64,000 nucleotides of DNA, from NCBI GenBank assembly GCA_009782915.1, contig WRIC01000011.1, positions 1 through 64,000 on the forward strand. The letters are read 5' to 3'. The notes under the pieces were generated by a model that did no database searches, was not told where the DNA came from, and saw nothing but the letters and a program-made list of their open reading frames with translations. Position numbers and translations under genes: made by a program. The DNA is from Propionibacteriaceae bacterium (GTDB taxonomy: Bacteria > Actinomycetota > Actinomycetes > Propionibacteriales > Propionibacteriaceae). Shown here piece after piece: positions 36,030 to 44,648 of this stretch. Each line of letters begins with the position of its first letter. The first letter of the stretch is position 1.

Positions 36030-36122
36030 GCCTCCATACTACGCTCTGAACAGAAAACAGATCATACAGTTCACCGCATATGGGATGTGAGTTGGCCGTG
36101 GACGGCAACATCAGGGTCGCCG

Positions 36123-36659
36123 TTATCCCGTCGCTGTCGACAGCGGGGTCGTGTCTCGCAGCAAGGCGTTCCGAACTGTTGAGGCATCGACGCCAAACCT
36201 CTCCCCGAGCCGCTTCAGCGACCAGCCCTCATCTCGCAGTCGAAGGACTTCGGGGCGTTGAGCCTCGTCCAGGCCGCGTCTCCTCATCGGCACCCCACGT
36301 CGATGCAGATGCTCACTGACAGTCTGCCGGGCGATGCCGAACTGGCGACCCAACTCGTACACCGTCTTGCCCGCCAGGTAGTTCTCGACCAGCCGGTCAA
36401 GCTGAGCCTCCGTCAGCCGCACCACCTGCCTCTGGGCCGTCGAATGGTCCTCAGCGACCGGCTCCATTTCCCCAGTTGTCAACCGTTTTCGTACTATGAC
36501 AAGCTCTTTTAGCTCACGGGACAGGGTTGGAACATACTGGCGTAAGGTCCACGTCTCTATCGCCTGGATTCGAACACCGGATTCACGAAGTGAAGACGGT
36601 TCGAGTCGCGGGCGATGCTCCACAAGATGCCTTCCGTGATCCCATATGGAATTTGTCAT
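36123..36659 (-). CDS. Helix-turn-helix protein at the right end of the island
   Basis: About 178 residues from ATG 36659, or 114 from ATG 36467. The C-terminal 100 residues contain two HTH repeats (GKTVYELGRQFGIARQTVSE and GWSLKRLGERFGVDASTVRN), like resolvase-associated or MarR-free HTH proteins of actinobacterial elements. The N-terminal part reads across a tRNA-like sequence at 36585-36626 and could be chance. The G+C content falls toward its 5' end. It may be the regulator or a recombination accessory of the island. Confidence 0.6.
   Translation of the reverse strand: MTNSIWDHGRHLVEHRPRLEPSSLRESGVRIQAIETWTLRQYVPTLSRELKELVIVRKRLTTGEMEPVAEDHSTAQRQVVRLTEAQLDRLVENYLAGKTVYELGRQFGIARQTVSEHLHRRGVPMRRRGLDEAQRPEVLRLRDEGWSLKRLGERFGVDASTVRNALLRDTTPLSTATG
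36585..36626 (+). other. Degenerate tRNA-Ala 3'-end-like sequence, possible right attachment site
   Basis: It shares CGAAGT, GGTTCGAGTC and ATGCTCCAC, in the same order and orientation, with the 3' half of tRNA-Ala (18426-18460). The spacing differs by a few bases. The island's G+C shift occurs nearby. It could be a decayed copy of the attachment site, or chance similarity; no stem is conserved. Confidence 0.35.
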
Positions 36660-36785
36660 GAGCGTTGTTATCCTATATTCTGAAATAACTAACTGCGAGA
36701 AAGCAAAAACGATTGTGGTGACTACAACAGTCGGCTCGCTGGGGTTACGAAGTTCATCTTTGGCCTTACCTAAGAAAGGACAAAG

Positions 36786-38294
36786 ATGGCGACCCATTTT
36801 CTTCATACGCATGTTGATACTATTCACACTCACAAGAACCCATCACCCTGGTCTCAGGCGAAAACTCTGACGAGTTTTCTGATTTCGTTTGCTCTCATAG
36901 GGGCTCTGGTGGGGTTTCTCCCGACTGTGCCTACCCATGCAGAGACCCTCAAGACGGTTGGCAAACCACTGGCCCCGACGATGTCTTCAACTGCTGTGTC
37001 TCCAACCTCGGGGACAACTAGTACTGCTTTCAAATATACGGTGGTGACAAATACGTGGGCAACGAAGTTGAAGTTCACCTTTAGCGGAAATTCGACTGCT
37101 TACTGGGTTTACAGCAATAAATCAATGTCTCCGGCGACGTGGAGTGTGGGAGCGACCTCGGCAGTGACGACTTCGAGTTCGGCAATAACATGGACGATAA
37201 GTAACCACAAATTGGCTGCCGGGAATCGTACAGTCACGGTGACTGCCTATAACGCCGATGGTGTTGCCTCAGCGTCAAAGACTTTCAACGTGTCGGTCAA
37301 TAACATTGCTCCCATCGAGAAGACGGTTAGTAAACCACTGGCCCCGACGATGTCTTCAGCTACTGTGTCACCAACCTCGGGTTCGAATAATATGGCGTAT
37401 AAATACACGGTGGCGACGAATGCTGAAACGACGAAGTTGAAGTTCATGTTCAATGGGGATTCAACCGCTTACTGGGTTTATAGTGATAAGACAATGTCTC
37501 CGGCGAAGTGGGGTGGGGTAGCGACTGTCATGATGACGACTTCTGGTACGACGAGAACATGGACCGTGAGCAACGGTAGGCTGGCTGCGGGGAATCGTAC
37601 AGTCACAGTGACCGCCTATAACGCCAATGGTGTTGCCTCGACGTCGAAAACTTTCACAGTACCGGTCTATGATGTTGCCACTGTGCCGCAGATAAAATCG
37701 GTGTCGTCAAGCCCAGCCACAGGTACGGCAGAAACACCGTTCACCTACTCGGTGACAACCAGTACTAACGTAGCAAAGTTGAAATTCACCCGAACCGGGA
37801 CTTCAACTGAATACTGGGTGTACGAGAACAAGACTCTGACTCCGTCGCGATGGGGTGGACCAACCACCGGTGCTGGATCAGCCACTGCCCAAGTGTCTGA
37901 TAAAAATGGTGTCAGAACGTGGACCATCACTAATCACCTCCTTCCTGCAGGTGATCACACCATCACAGTCACGGCCTACTCTGTAGCTAACACGCCCGTG
38001 CCTCCGCCCACGCAATCAAAGAACTTTAATCGGAAGGTTAATGAAAAACAGTTGGGGAAGATACTAATCGGGTCAGATGAATGCGGCGTGGAAGAAGCAT
38101 GGAGAGTTGATGTGGGCCTGTATGAACGAGATGGTTCTGGACATCTAGGAACATCTTTCGATTTTGAAAGCTATGAAGCCTGTTCGGCAAAGGAACTCGA
38201 ACTCCGAAAAGGTCCACATCTACAGGAGGATTTAGATCTTACCCCCTCTAAGACCCAGGAATATCGGGTAAGCTCGTGCAGGAGGGTCTGCTAA
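36786..38294 (+). CDS. Secreted Ig-like repeat protein
   Basis: 502 residues. A signal peptide (about 28-52, ending in THA) is followed by three beta-rich repeats of about 110 residues. Each carries KLKFT(F) near its middle, then (A/E)YWVY and the ending AGNRTVTVTAYN. The fourth segment (about 410-502) is unrelated and Cys-containing (GSDECGVEEAWRV, SSCRRVC). Repeats 1 and 2 are nearly identical at the DNA level (APTMSS...SPTSG), a recent duplication. It is likely cell-surface or secreted; there is no LPXTG or membrane anchor. The start is ATG 36786, with AAAGGAC 4 bases upstream. Confidence 0.8.
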   Translation: MATHFLHTHVDTIHTHKNPSPWSQAKTLTSFLISFALIGALVGFLPTVPTHAETLKTVGKPLAPTMSSTAVSPTSGTTSTAFKYTVVTNTWATKLKFTFSGNSTAYWVYSNKSMSPATWSVGATSAVTTSSSAITWTISNHKLAAGNRTVTVTAYNADGVASASKTFNVSVNNIAPIEKTVSKPLAPTMSSATVSPTSGSNNMAYKYTVATNAETTKLKFMFNGDSTAYWVYSDKTMSPAKWGGVATVMMTTSGTTRTWTVSNGRLAAGNRTVTVTAYNANGVASTSKTFTVPVYDVATVPQIKSVSSSPATGTAETPFTYSVTTSTNVAKLKFTRTGTSTEYWVYENKTLTPSRWGGPTTGAGSATAQVSDKNGVRTWTITNHLLPAGDHTITVTAYSVANTPVPPPTQSKNFNRKVNEKQLGKILIGSDECGVEEAWRVDVGLYERDGSGHLGTSFDFESYEACSAKELELRKGPHLQEDLDLTPSKTQEYRVSSCRRVC

Positions 38295-38296
38295 GA

Positions 38297-38581
38297 CTAG
38301 AGGAATTCATCCCGAAAGTCCGCCATATGACGGGACGCCGAGGCCACTATGTCTGACTGTGTAGCTGTGATGCAGTGAAATCGTGAGAAACATGACCATT
38401 GAAATACCTGATGAGGTCCATCGCAGTACGGCTTGTTGTCAGACTGCCCGCAGCGGCACAAGGCGATGCGGTTGCGTACCTCATACTGCTCACCATCAGC
38501 AGGGAAGTCAATGGTGTAGTACGTACTCATCCAATTGAAAACGACCTGGCGTGGCTCCTCAGCATTCTTATGTGCTGCCAT
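38297..38581 (-). CDS. CDGSH iron-sulfur domain protein
   Basis: 94 residues. IALCRCGQSDNKPYCDGPH fits the CDGSH 2Fe-2S motif (CxCxxS, then PxCDGxH). Upstream, YYTIDFPADGEQYEVRN is the usual beta hairpin. The C-terminal 35 residues are unlike the family and may be off-frame sequence after the conserved core. The gene has no good ribosome site; ATG 38530 (MSTYYT) is an alternative. It lies two bases from the convergent surface-protein gene. Confidence 0.6.
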   Translation of the reverse strand: MAAHKNAEEPRQVVFNWMSTYYTIDFPADGEQYEVRNRIALCRCGQSDNKPYCDGPHQVFQWSCFSRFHCITATQSDIVASASRHMADFRDEFL

Positions 38582-38632
38582 ATCTGTGAGGGAAACGTAG
38601 TCCTCATTGTTTCACTTCCCCTTGTGCTCGTG

Positions 38633-39982
38633 TTAGCCTCCGAATTTGAATTCTTCGGCATGGAAACGGTACGGGTGGGGCCATAGCTGAGCGAAACCTT
38701 GGCGGAGGACTGTCTTCAAGCCAGCAGGCCCGCAATAATAGATGTCGGTCGGTCCTGCTGGTTCCACCTGGGTGATGATCGCCTGGACACTCAACTTTGC
38801 GTGGGTTGAGGTGTCGATCAGGTGGATGCGCAGATTGTCACTGATTTCAGCCAACTCGTCGAGATAAGCAGCTTGATCACCGTGAAAAGTGTAGAAGAAA
38901 TCGATGACATGCGATGACGGTATCCCCGCTTGGATGAAAGACCTGAAAGGCGTGATACCGATCCCCCCAGCTATCCACACCTGGTGGATCTTGTTGCCAG
39001 TGTCTGGTGAAACCACACCAATCTGTCTACCGGATGTGTAGTTGAATCGTCCATGGGCCTTGGTTGCCACAAGACGATCACCGACTGCGAGCTGTTCGGG
39101 GAGTTTCGTGGTGTGGTCACCCAACCCTCGAATGGCAAATTGGATCGTACCGGCCCCAGGAGCATTGGCGATGGTGAAAGGATGAGAGGTGAATCCTGTC
39201 AATCCAGGGAATTTGATGAAGGTGAATTGTCCTGGCTTCCACGAAAGTTCCTTGGTTGCAGGGCTCGCAGTGATCTCCAGGTTTCCTTGACCGACAGTAC
39301 GCAGAGAGGTGATGGCGTACTTGTGGCGAAAAGCTAGTCGCTCATAGAGCAACACTGAGTAGATGAGAGCCACCACACCAACAAGATTCACAATCATGAG
39401 CCACACACTGTAAGGGTTCAAACCCCACGGATCGTACTGGGAAGCAAGGTAGTAGTGAACCAGTCCAACACAGTACGGCAGGGCCATCAACATGTGGGTT
39501 CTCTTCCACACCTCGTGGCTGTTGTGGCTCTTCAGTGCCAGGACGACAAGGATGACGAAACCGATGAGCGCGAGAACCCCGAGCAGGGCTGCAGGTGAGG
39601 CACCAGGGCCTCCCCCTCCGGGGCCACCACCTGGGCCCCCACCGAAGGGACCGCCTCCTGGTCCTCCTCGTGGTCCGCGTCCTGCCCCTGCCATGTGTGC
39701 CCCACTATGGGTGATCAGGTGAATGATCACCACACCGATGGTGATGATCCCCATCCATTTGTGGACGACGTACGCTTTGTCGAGGCCGTGGAAGAGAGCA
39801 TCGATAATGGGGATGCGACTGGAGATCAGGAACAAGATAGAGAACCCGAGCAGGGCCAAGCCGCCCAGGAGCTGGGTGAGCCTGCCCATCATGCCAGAGT
39901 CGACACCAGGTGTGGTCAGGGCCCAACAGATGATGGTCACGCCCACGAGTGCGAGGGTCGCCGTGATTCCTTTGGTCATCAT
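38633..39982 (-). CDS. Ferric-reductase-like membrane flavocytochrome
   Basis: 449 residues. Six membrane helices (about 5-22, 35-57, 76-94, 132-152, 163-182, 190-215) carry His residues suited to bind heme (HKWMGIITIGVVIIHL and THMLMALPYCVGLVHYY). A cytoplasmic FAD/NAD(P)H module follows: SHPFTIANAPG (FAD) and AGGIGITPFRS (NAD). A Gly/Pro-rich loop of about 30 residues lies between helices 3 and 4. The family moves electrons across the membrane, for example to ferric iron. It is translated from ATG 39982, which overlaps the TetR stop (ATGA). Confidence 0.88.
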   Translation of the reverse strand: MMTKGITATLALVGVTIICWALTTPGVDSGMMGRLTQLLGGLALLGFSILFLISSRIPIIDALFHGLDKAYVVHKWMGIITIGVVIIHLITHSGAHMAGAGRGPRGGPGGGPFGGGPGGGPGGGGPGASPAALLGVLALIGFVILVVLALKSHNSHEVWKRTHMLMALPYCVGLVHYYLASQYDPWGLNPYSVWLMIVNLVGVVALIYSVLLYERLAFRHKYAITSLRTVGQGNLEITASPATKELSWKPGQFTFIKFPGLTGFTSHPFTIANAPGAGTIQFAIRGLGDHTTKLPEQLAVGDRLVATKAHGRFNYTSGRQIGVVSPDTGNKIHQVWIAGGIGITPFRSFIQAGIPSSHVIDFFYTFHGDQAAYLDELAEISDNLRIHLIDTSTHAKLSVQAIITQVEPAGPTDIYYCGPAGLKTVLRQGFAQLWPHPYRFHAEEFKFGG

Positions 39983-40575
39983 TTCTCCTTGGGGTGAAAA
40001 GGGTCAAAGTGTTCAATGAGTTGAACGACTTGGGTACGTAGTGTGGCGGGATCACAGGTGGGGTTTTTCGCCATGGTCGTCATGACCAACCCAAGAAAAG
40101 CCGAGGCAGCGAGGTTCGCTAACTCACGGTCTTGGGACAATGGTTCAATCAGGTCAGCGACACGATCAGTGACCCCTTGGACTGACTGACGTAGTTCGGG
40201 GTTCCTCGTGGCCTCAGCCATGAGCGTGAAGAGGGTGACCGTCTCATCATGCAGGTCTGTGATCAGCATGGTTGCTATGTGTCCGGCCATGTCGGGCACG
40301 TGTGTTGCCAGGGGGACAGCGCTGGTGTCTGCGGGCATCAGCTCACCCAATTGGTTGACAATGCGATGACCAGCTGTGTGCAGGGTCGCTTTTCTCAGAT
40401 CAACCACTGTCGGGTAGTGGTAGACCACTCGCGCGTGAGCGATCCCGAGTTTCTCAGCCACTGCTCGATGGGTGAGCCCTTGGAGACCACCACTGACCAC
40501 CACGTACACTGCCGCATCGAGGATCCCTGCTTTACTGGCCTCGCTTCGAGCCCTACGCCCATCTGTGTCAGGCAC
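39979..40575 (-). CDS. TetR-family repressor of the ferric-reductase operon
   Basis: 198 residues. An N-terminal helix-turn-helix (ILDAAVYVVVSGGLQGLTHR, then AVAEKLGIAHARVVYHYPT) is typical of TetR; the rest is the ligand/dimer domain. GTG 40575 has AGGAGG 5-6 bases upstream; the reading frame extends to 40641, but that stretch is promoter DNA. It is the first gene of a two-gene operon with the reductase, and a palindromic site lies in its own promoter, so it probably represses both. Confidence 0.88.
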   Translation of the reverse strand: MPDTDGRRARSEASKAGILDAAVYVVVSGGLQGLTHRAVAEKLGIAHARVVYHYPTVVDLRKATLHTAGHRIVNQLGELMPADTSAVPLATHVPDMAGHIATMLITDLHDETVTLFTLMAEATRNPELRQSVQGVTDRVADLIEPLSQDRELANLAASAFLGLVMTTMAKNPTCDPATLRTQVVQLIEHFDPFHPKEK

Positions 40576-40595
40576 GGTCACCTCCTTGCATCTTC

Positions 40596-40618
40596 CTGTC
40601 CAAATGTACAGTATTATA
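40596..40618 (-). promoter_or_regulatory. Promoter and operator of the TetR/reductase operon
   Basis: On the minus strand a TATAAT (40618-40613) is followed by an imperfect palindrome CTGTACATTTGGACAG (40611-40596), 12 of 16 positions symmetric. The operator would overlap the transcription start, about 30 bases before GTG 40575, as expected for autorepression. No good -35 hexamer is visible. Confidence 0.5.
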
Positions 40619-40668
40619 GGTGTCGGGGCAACCACCTCCACGGCCCCTCTCTCACCTAGACTGTGGAC

Positions 40669-41028
40669 ATGCGCATTGATCAGTGGTTGTGGGTGACACG
40701 GTTTTTCAAGAGCCGCTCACAGGCGACGGCAGCTTGTCGAGCGGGGCGCGTACGGCTCAATGGGAGCCTTGCGAAGGCGTCGGCCCAGGTGAGTGTCGGG
40801 GACAAAATCACCTGGAGGGATGCAGTACGCAATCGGGAGGCTGAGGTCGTACTGCTGATTCCACGGCGAGTGAACCCAACCGAAGCAGCCAAGGCGTACG
40901 TCGATTTTTCTGATCCTCTCCCCACCAAAGAGGAGAAGGGGTCCCTGCCCATCAGGGACAGGGGTAGTGGGCGCCCTGAGAAGAAGCAGCGCCGTGACCT
41001 TGACCAACTGCGAGGTTTTCAGAAGTAG
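40669..41028 (+). CDS. S4-domain RNA-binding protein (Hsp15-like)
   Basis: 119 residues. The N-terminal S4 domain is clear: MRIDQWLWVTRFFKSRSQAT, then CRAGRVRLNG and VGDKITW. A basic C-terminal tail (GRPEKKQRRDLDQLRG) follows. Relatives bind stalled 50S subunits or free rRNA. ATG 40669 is preferred over GTG 40663. It is transcribed divergently from the TetR gene and ends 2 bases before the convergent gene. Confidence 0.85.
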   Translation: MRIDQWLWVTRFFKSRSQATAACRAGRVRLNGSLAKASAQVSVGDKITWRDAVRNREAEVVLLIPRRVNPTEAAKAYVDFSDPLPTKEEKGSLPIRDRGSGRPEKKQRRDLDQLRGFQK

Positions 41029-41030
41029 GA

Positions 41031-41480
41031 TCACGGCTGAGTGCTGTCCTGATCCATCAACTGGCAGGCCTCACGCAGACGAGGGACTGCATCCAGTAGT
41101 TCCGCTCTCATGGTCTCAAACACTTGGTGAACCACCTCAGCATGATCCGGACGATTGCGATCCAACCACAACTTGCAACCTACATCACTCATCAGCCAGG
41201 TTTCTGATTTGGTGGGATTCTTTTCTTTCAGCTCCCGATAATACTGGCTATCCTGATAATCGGGTTCGTGTTGGGCGTACCACTTTTTCATGGCTGGAGC
41301 ATTCTTTTTTATGAAAATGTCGAACTCATCCAATTGCTCGTCACTCATTCCCGTCATGATAATTTCCCCAACGCGAGTTTGCAGCTCGCGATAGTAATTG
41401 TCGAGGATCTTGTGACTAGATTCCTTGGGGATATCCCCCAAGCCAACGTCTCTGAGGAATTTCATATCAAGATTTATCAT
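41031..41480 (-). CDS. DUF5663-domain protein
   Basis: 149 residues. Residues 8-62 (FLRDVGLGDIPKESSHKIL, then VGEIIMTGMSDEQLDEFDIF) match DUF5663, a helical domain that recurs in secretion-associated and accessory loci. The C-terminal half is a predicted helical region (WYAQHEPDYQDSQYYRELK). It lies 29 bases downstream of the ATPase gene and is probably cotranscribed. Function is unknown; it may be a partner of the ATPase. Confidence 0.6.
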   Translation of the reverse strand: MINLDMKFLRDVGLGDIPKESSHKILDNYYRELQTRVGEIIMTGMSDEQLDEFDIFIKKNAPAMKKWYAQHEPDYQDSQYYRELKEKNPTKSETWLMSDVGCKLWLDRNRPDHAEVVHQVFETMRAELLDAVPRLREACQLMDQDSTQP

Positions 41481-41509
41481 TGTTTCTTCTTTCTGTGAGA
41501 GGGTGAATA

Positions 41510-43819
41510 TCAGGCAAGCCAGCGCTGGATAGCTGGATCGTCGAAAAGGTCAGAATCTATGGACGTGTGATCCAACTCGCGTACAGCCTGGGATTTGTTA
41601 TTGCGTCGAGTTGGTTTCTTGGTCAGAGCAGACTCGAGTTCACTGACGACGTTCTCAGCTGTGATAGGCACTAAGTGGCGATAATCCTTGACCAGAGCAT
41701 CAAAAGAGTGTTGTTCGACAGCATCTTTTCGCCATTGACGAAGCTCAAGGTCCGCCAATTGTTCGCGATGGCGTTTGAAGAAATCCACCTCAAGGGTAAA
41801 CGGTTGCGAGGGGCGGCCATCTCGTGAAATCACTGCCACACCCATCAGTTCAGGCATCCGCAAAAAGTCATCAACAGGCCAGCCACCCAGTATGACCGAG
41901 GCTCGACCTGCATCCTTTTCATTACCTGTTTTGAATTGGATGTAACTACTCGCGTTAGCAGACAGAGCATCCTCCACTTGCTCAGAGAGTTGGAGAGGTC
42001 GTTGATGACAGGCCATAACCCCAACACCAAATTTCCGCCCCTGGTCCAGTAAAGTCGGTAAAGCTCCGAACTGGAATAGTTGAGCCTCATCCAAAACCAC
42101 AGGGAACATCTCGTTGGGGTTCTTTCGACGGCGACAGGCAAGATTAAGGTCTGCAACAATCATGCTACCCAGCAGTTGGGCAGATAAAACTCCTCGCGAT
42201 GTGTCTATATTTATGAGGATCACTTTGTTGTTTTCCATGGCATCCAGAAAGTCGATTGCCTTGGCTCCCGTACTCAAGGACCGGATCAGAGGCCCAGGTG
42301 CCAGCATCTCCTCAGCCTTGCATGCTAGCCATCCCCACAGCTCTGAAGAGCTATCGCCAGTCAACTCCGCTATCTCGCTACGAATCTGCCCAGCTAAAGC
42401 CGAATCCACGCCCATCAGGGATCGCGTGAGTCTTCCTACCAGTGCCTGGCTTCCCAGAATAGTGAAGATAGCCACCTCGGAACATCGGTCCCCGAAGATG
42501 CGGTAGCAACCACGAGCCACGAGCCCGACACATCGGCGGAACCTTGGTCCGGTGTATTCCTTCGAGTCGCGCTCAGTGAAAATAGCGATTAATGCTTGAA
42601 CTCGTGCTACGAACTCTTCCTCAGAGGTTGATCTGATGAGACTATAGGGAACAGTTTTCGTCTCATCAGACAAATCCCAGTAGAGAACCCGCGTTGGATC
42701 AGCAACGTCACCCATGATATCAACACACAAATCCTGGGAGACAGTCACGACGACTCCCCCGCGACCAGATTCTATCCATGGGCCAAGAAACGAGCGGACT
42801 AAGGTCGATTTCCCTGAACCAGTTGCGCCAACGATGCGCATGTGGCGCCCCAGGTCTTCTGGGGCAATGAAAACGCCTTTGCGGTTCCCATAGGAGTTAA
42901 CGCATCTCCCCAAACGGAAAGCCTCAGCTGGCTTAGGTGGAGCGTCGTACGGCATCCTCTTCAGCTCTGGTGGGAGAACCTTCATCCCGGGAACAAGTTC
43001 TCCTTTCTTGGCAATAGGCACGCTCCACATGGCACAGGCGGCTTCTTTAGGTAAGGCATGGCCCATCAAGCAATCAACTGAGGGATGACGAAGGTTTTTC
43101 GCTTGCTCTTTGGTGAGTCTGGCATGGTCACGTCGCTGTGACATCATTTTCGATTCTGCTCTGGTACGCCCTGAGTCCTCAGCGAGAGTGACACGCGTAA
43201 GAATCGGTTTGCTGCGATACATTTCCCACTCAACTTGTGGACGCCCTTTGAAAATGGGACGCCACTGCTCATCACACATTTGTTGTTCGATTTCGGAGGC
43301 AGGAGAAATCTGGATCACCATCGCCGTTTCTAGCAGAGGAAGGAACTCCCACATCGGGTCGTTTGCGCGTACTGGGACTGCTCGTTGCCCAATCCTGGTC
43401 TCGGAACTGCTAGTGTCAAGTTCCTCAATTTCACCGAACATATCTGTTGGTGGTTCAGTGCGAGCAGGTACCACCTCGAAGATGGGTTCTGGAAGGCGAG
43501 GAACCTTTGCGACTCGTTTGATTTTGGCAAAAGGCGCGCAGGCGTACACCATGTCTTCAAACCAATCATGGGGGGCGAGCCCATCGACCCACCCATACAG
43601 TCGCACACCTCCCCCCTTGGCGCGCACTATCAACATAACAAGTAGCGAGCCGACCTGCCACTCGGAGACAACATTGTAAATGTTCTCCACAGCCCACCTG
43701 GATACTTGGCGTGGGTTGTCACGAGGGACGAGGCCCTCCACGCGAAAAGCCCGGGTCACTCCTGGTTGCCAACGATTCGTTTTGTCTTGCTGTGGTAATG
43801 ATTTCTTTATATTACTCAT
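41510..43819 (-). CDS. TraD/VirD4-like (HerA-FtsK superfamily) ATPase
   Basis: 769 residues. Walker A is VGATGSGKST near residue 335; Walker B is FPVVLDEAQLF; later come VMACHQRPLQLS and QFKTGNEKDAGRASVIL, as in coupling proteins that pump DNA for conjugation. The first 300 residues are unassigned, with no clear membrane helix. No relaxase, mating-pair genes or origin of transfer is seen, so it is an orphan; a defence or secretion role is as likely. ATG 43819 has AAAGG 8 bases upstream; GTG 43882 in frame starts the MAGIN leader seen at 49692. Confidence 0.78.
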   Translation of the reverse strand: MSNIKKSLPQQDKTNRWQPGVTRAFRVEGLVPRDNPRQVSRWAVENIYNVVSEWQVGSLLVMLIVRAKGGGVRLYGWVDGLAPHDWFEDMVYACAPFAKIKRVAKVPRLPEPIFEVVPARTEPPTDMFGEIEELDTSSSETRIGQRAVPVRANDPMWEFLPLLETAMVIQISPASEIEQQMCDEQWRPIFKGRPQVEWEMYRSKPILTRVTLAEDSGRTRAESKMMSQRRDHARLTKEQAKNLRHPSVDCLMGHALPKEAACAMWSVPIAKKGELVPGMKVLPPELKRMPYDAPPKPAEAFRLGRCVNSYGNRKGVFIAPEDLGRHMRIVGATGSGKSTLVRSFLGPWIESGRGGVVVTVSQDLCVDIMGDVADPTRVLYWDLSDETKTVPYSLIRSTSEEEFVARVQALIAIFTERDSKEYTGPRFRRCVGLVARGCYRIFGDRCSEVAIFTILGSQALVGRLTRSLMGVDSALAGQIRSEIAELTGDSSSELWGWLACKAEEMLAPGPLIRSLSTGAKAIDFLDAMENNKVILINIDTSRGVLSAQLLGSMIVADLNLACRRRKNPNEMFPVVLDEAQLFQFGALPTLLDQGRKFGVGVMACHQRPLQLSEQVEDALSANASSYIQFKTGNEKDAGRASVILGGWPVDDFLRMPELMGVAVISRDGRPSQPFTLEVDFFKRHREQLADLELRQWRKDAVEQHSFDALVKDYRHLVPITAENVVSELESALTKKPTRRNNKSQAVRELDHTSIDSDLFDDPAIQRWLA

Positions 43820-43865
43820 ATAGGTGCCTTTCGGTCGACAAGGTGAACTCTGCACAGGTCCACAA

Positions 43866-43912
43866 GTATTAATGCCAGCCACGAGCCTTCTCCCGACCGA
43901 ATCTGGTCATTT
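43866..43912 (-). promoter_or_regulatory. Leader segment shared with 49692-49740
   Basis: About 40 bases are nearly identical to a segment upstream of the matrixin-type protease gene: a GGGAGAAG ribosome site followed by codons for MAGIN. Here the peptide starts with GTG and reads in frame into the ATPase gene; at 49692 it starts with ATG and stops after six codons. Shared leaders suggest common post-transcriptional control. Confidence 0.5.
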
Positions 43913-43926
43913 TTCCAGGAGAGGGG

Positions 43927-44619
43927 CTAGACTGACGTAGCCTGCCAGCGAGTATGGCGGGAGTAACGAGATTTCGTGGTAGCAAACACTTTGGCTGACG
44001 CTTCGAGACGTCGTAGATGTTGTTGCACTGCCTCGCGGGTAACACCAAGAGCCTCAGCCAGGTCCTGGCTAGATTTGGGTCCTCCCTCAAGATGCATCAA
44101 GATTTCTCGTTGACGCGCTGTAAGAGAATACTCAACTTCTGATTTTGCTACTGGGTGTGGAGCCTCTGTCTTGCGGATCGTGGCTGTGAAAGAGAGAAGA
44201 TCTGCTTTGATGTCGAGCGGCGGAAGACCAGCCCGTTCGAGCTCTGTTGCCACAACGAACAATCCAGTGCCACGACTTTCTGCAACCGTATGTTCGCTAT
44301 GAGGCATAACCACATCCTCCAGTAATCGCGCCAGCACAAGATTCCTCGTCGATGTTATCGGGGACTTCTGCTGCAACGACTCAGCGTTGATGGCCCCAAA
44401 TAATCCGCCTGGACTTGTGATCGTCAACCGATCTGGGTATAGCTCAACCCGTACTTGCGAGCCTTGCGCGAGCGGATGATAGTCGCGATGCATCAGAGCA
44501 TTAACAACCAACTCCCTCACTGCCCTCGGTGGATACTCCCAGACATCCTCTCGTCCCATGCCATGAACAACCGCTGCGCGCGTTGTGTTACGGCTCAGCG
44601 CAGCCCACACTCCTTCCAC
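43927..44619 (-). pseudogene. AlbA_2/HATPase_c_4-type regulator lacking its N terminus
   Basis: 230 residues. VRELVVNALMHRDYHPLAQG and YPDRLTITSPGGLFG are the ATP-binding part of the regulators that normally carry an N-terminal AlbA_2 DNA-binding domain. A C-terminal HTH follows (SQDLAEALGVTREAVQQHL). The expected N-terminal 150-200 residues are missing: the frame opens only to a stop a few codons upstream, in a segment next to the DUF6745 gene. It is probably a broken gene. Confidence 0.6.
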
Positions 44620-44648
44620 AATCTGCGGAATAGGACCATCAAACCCAC

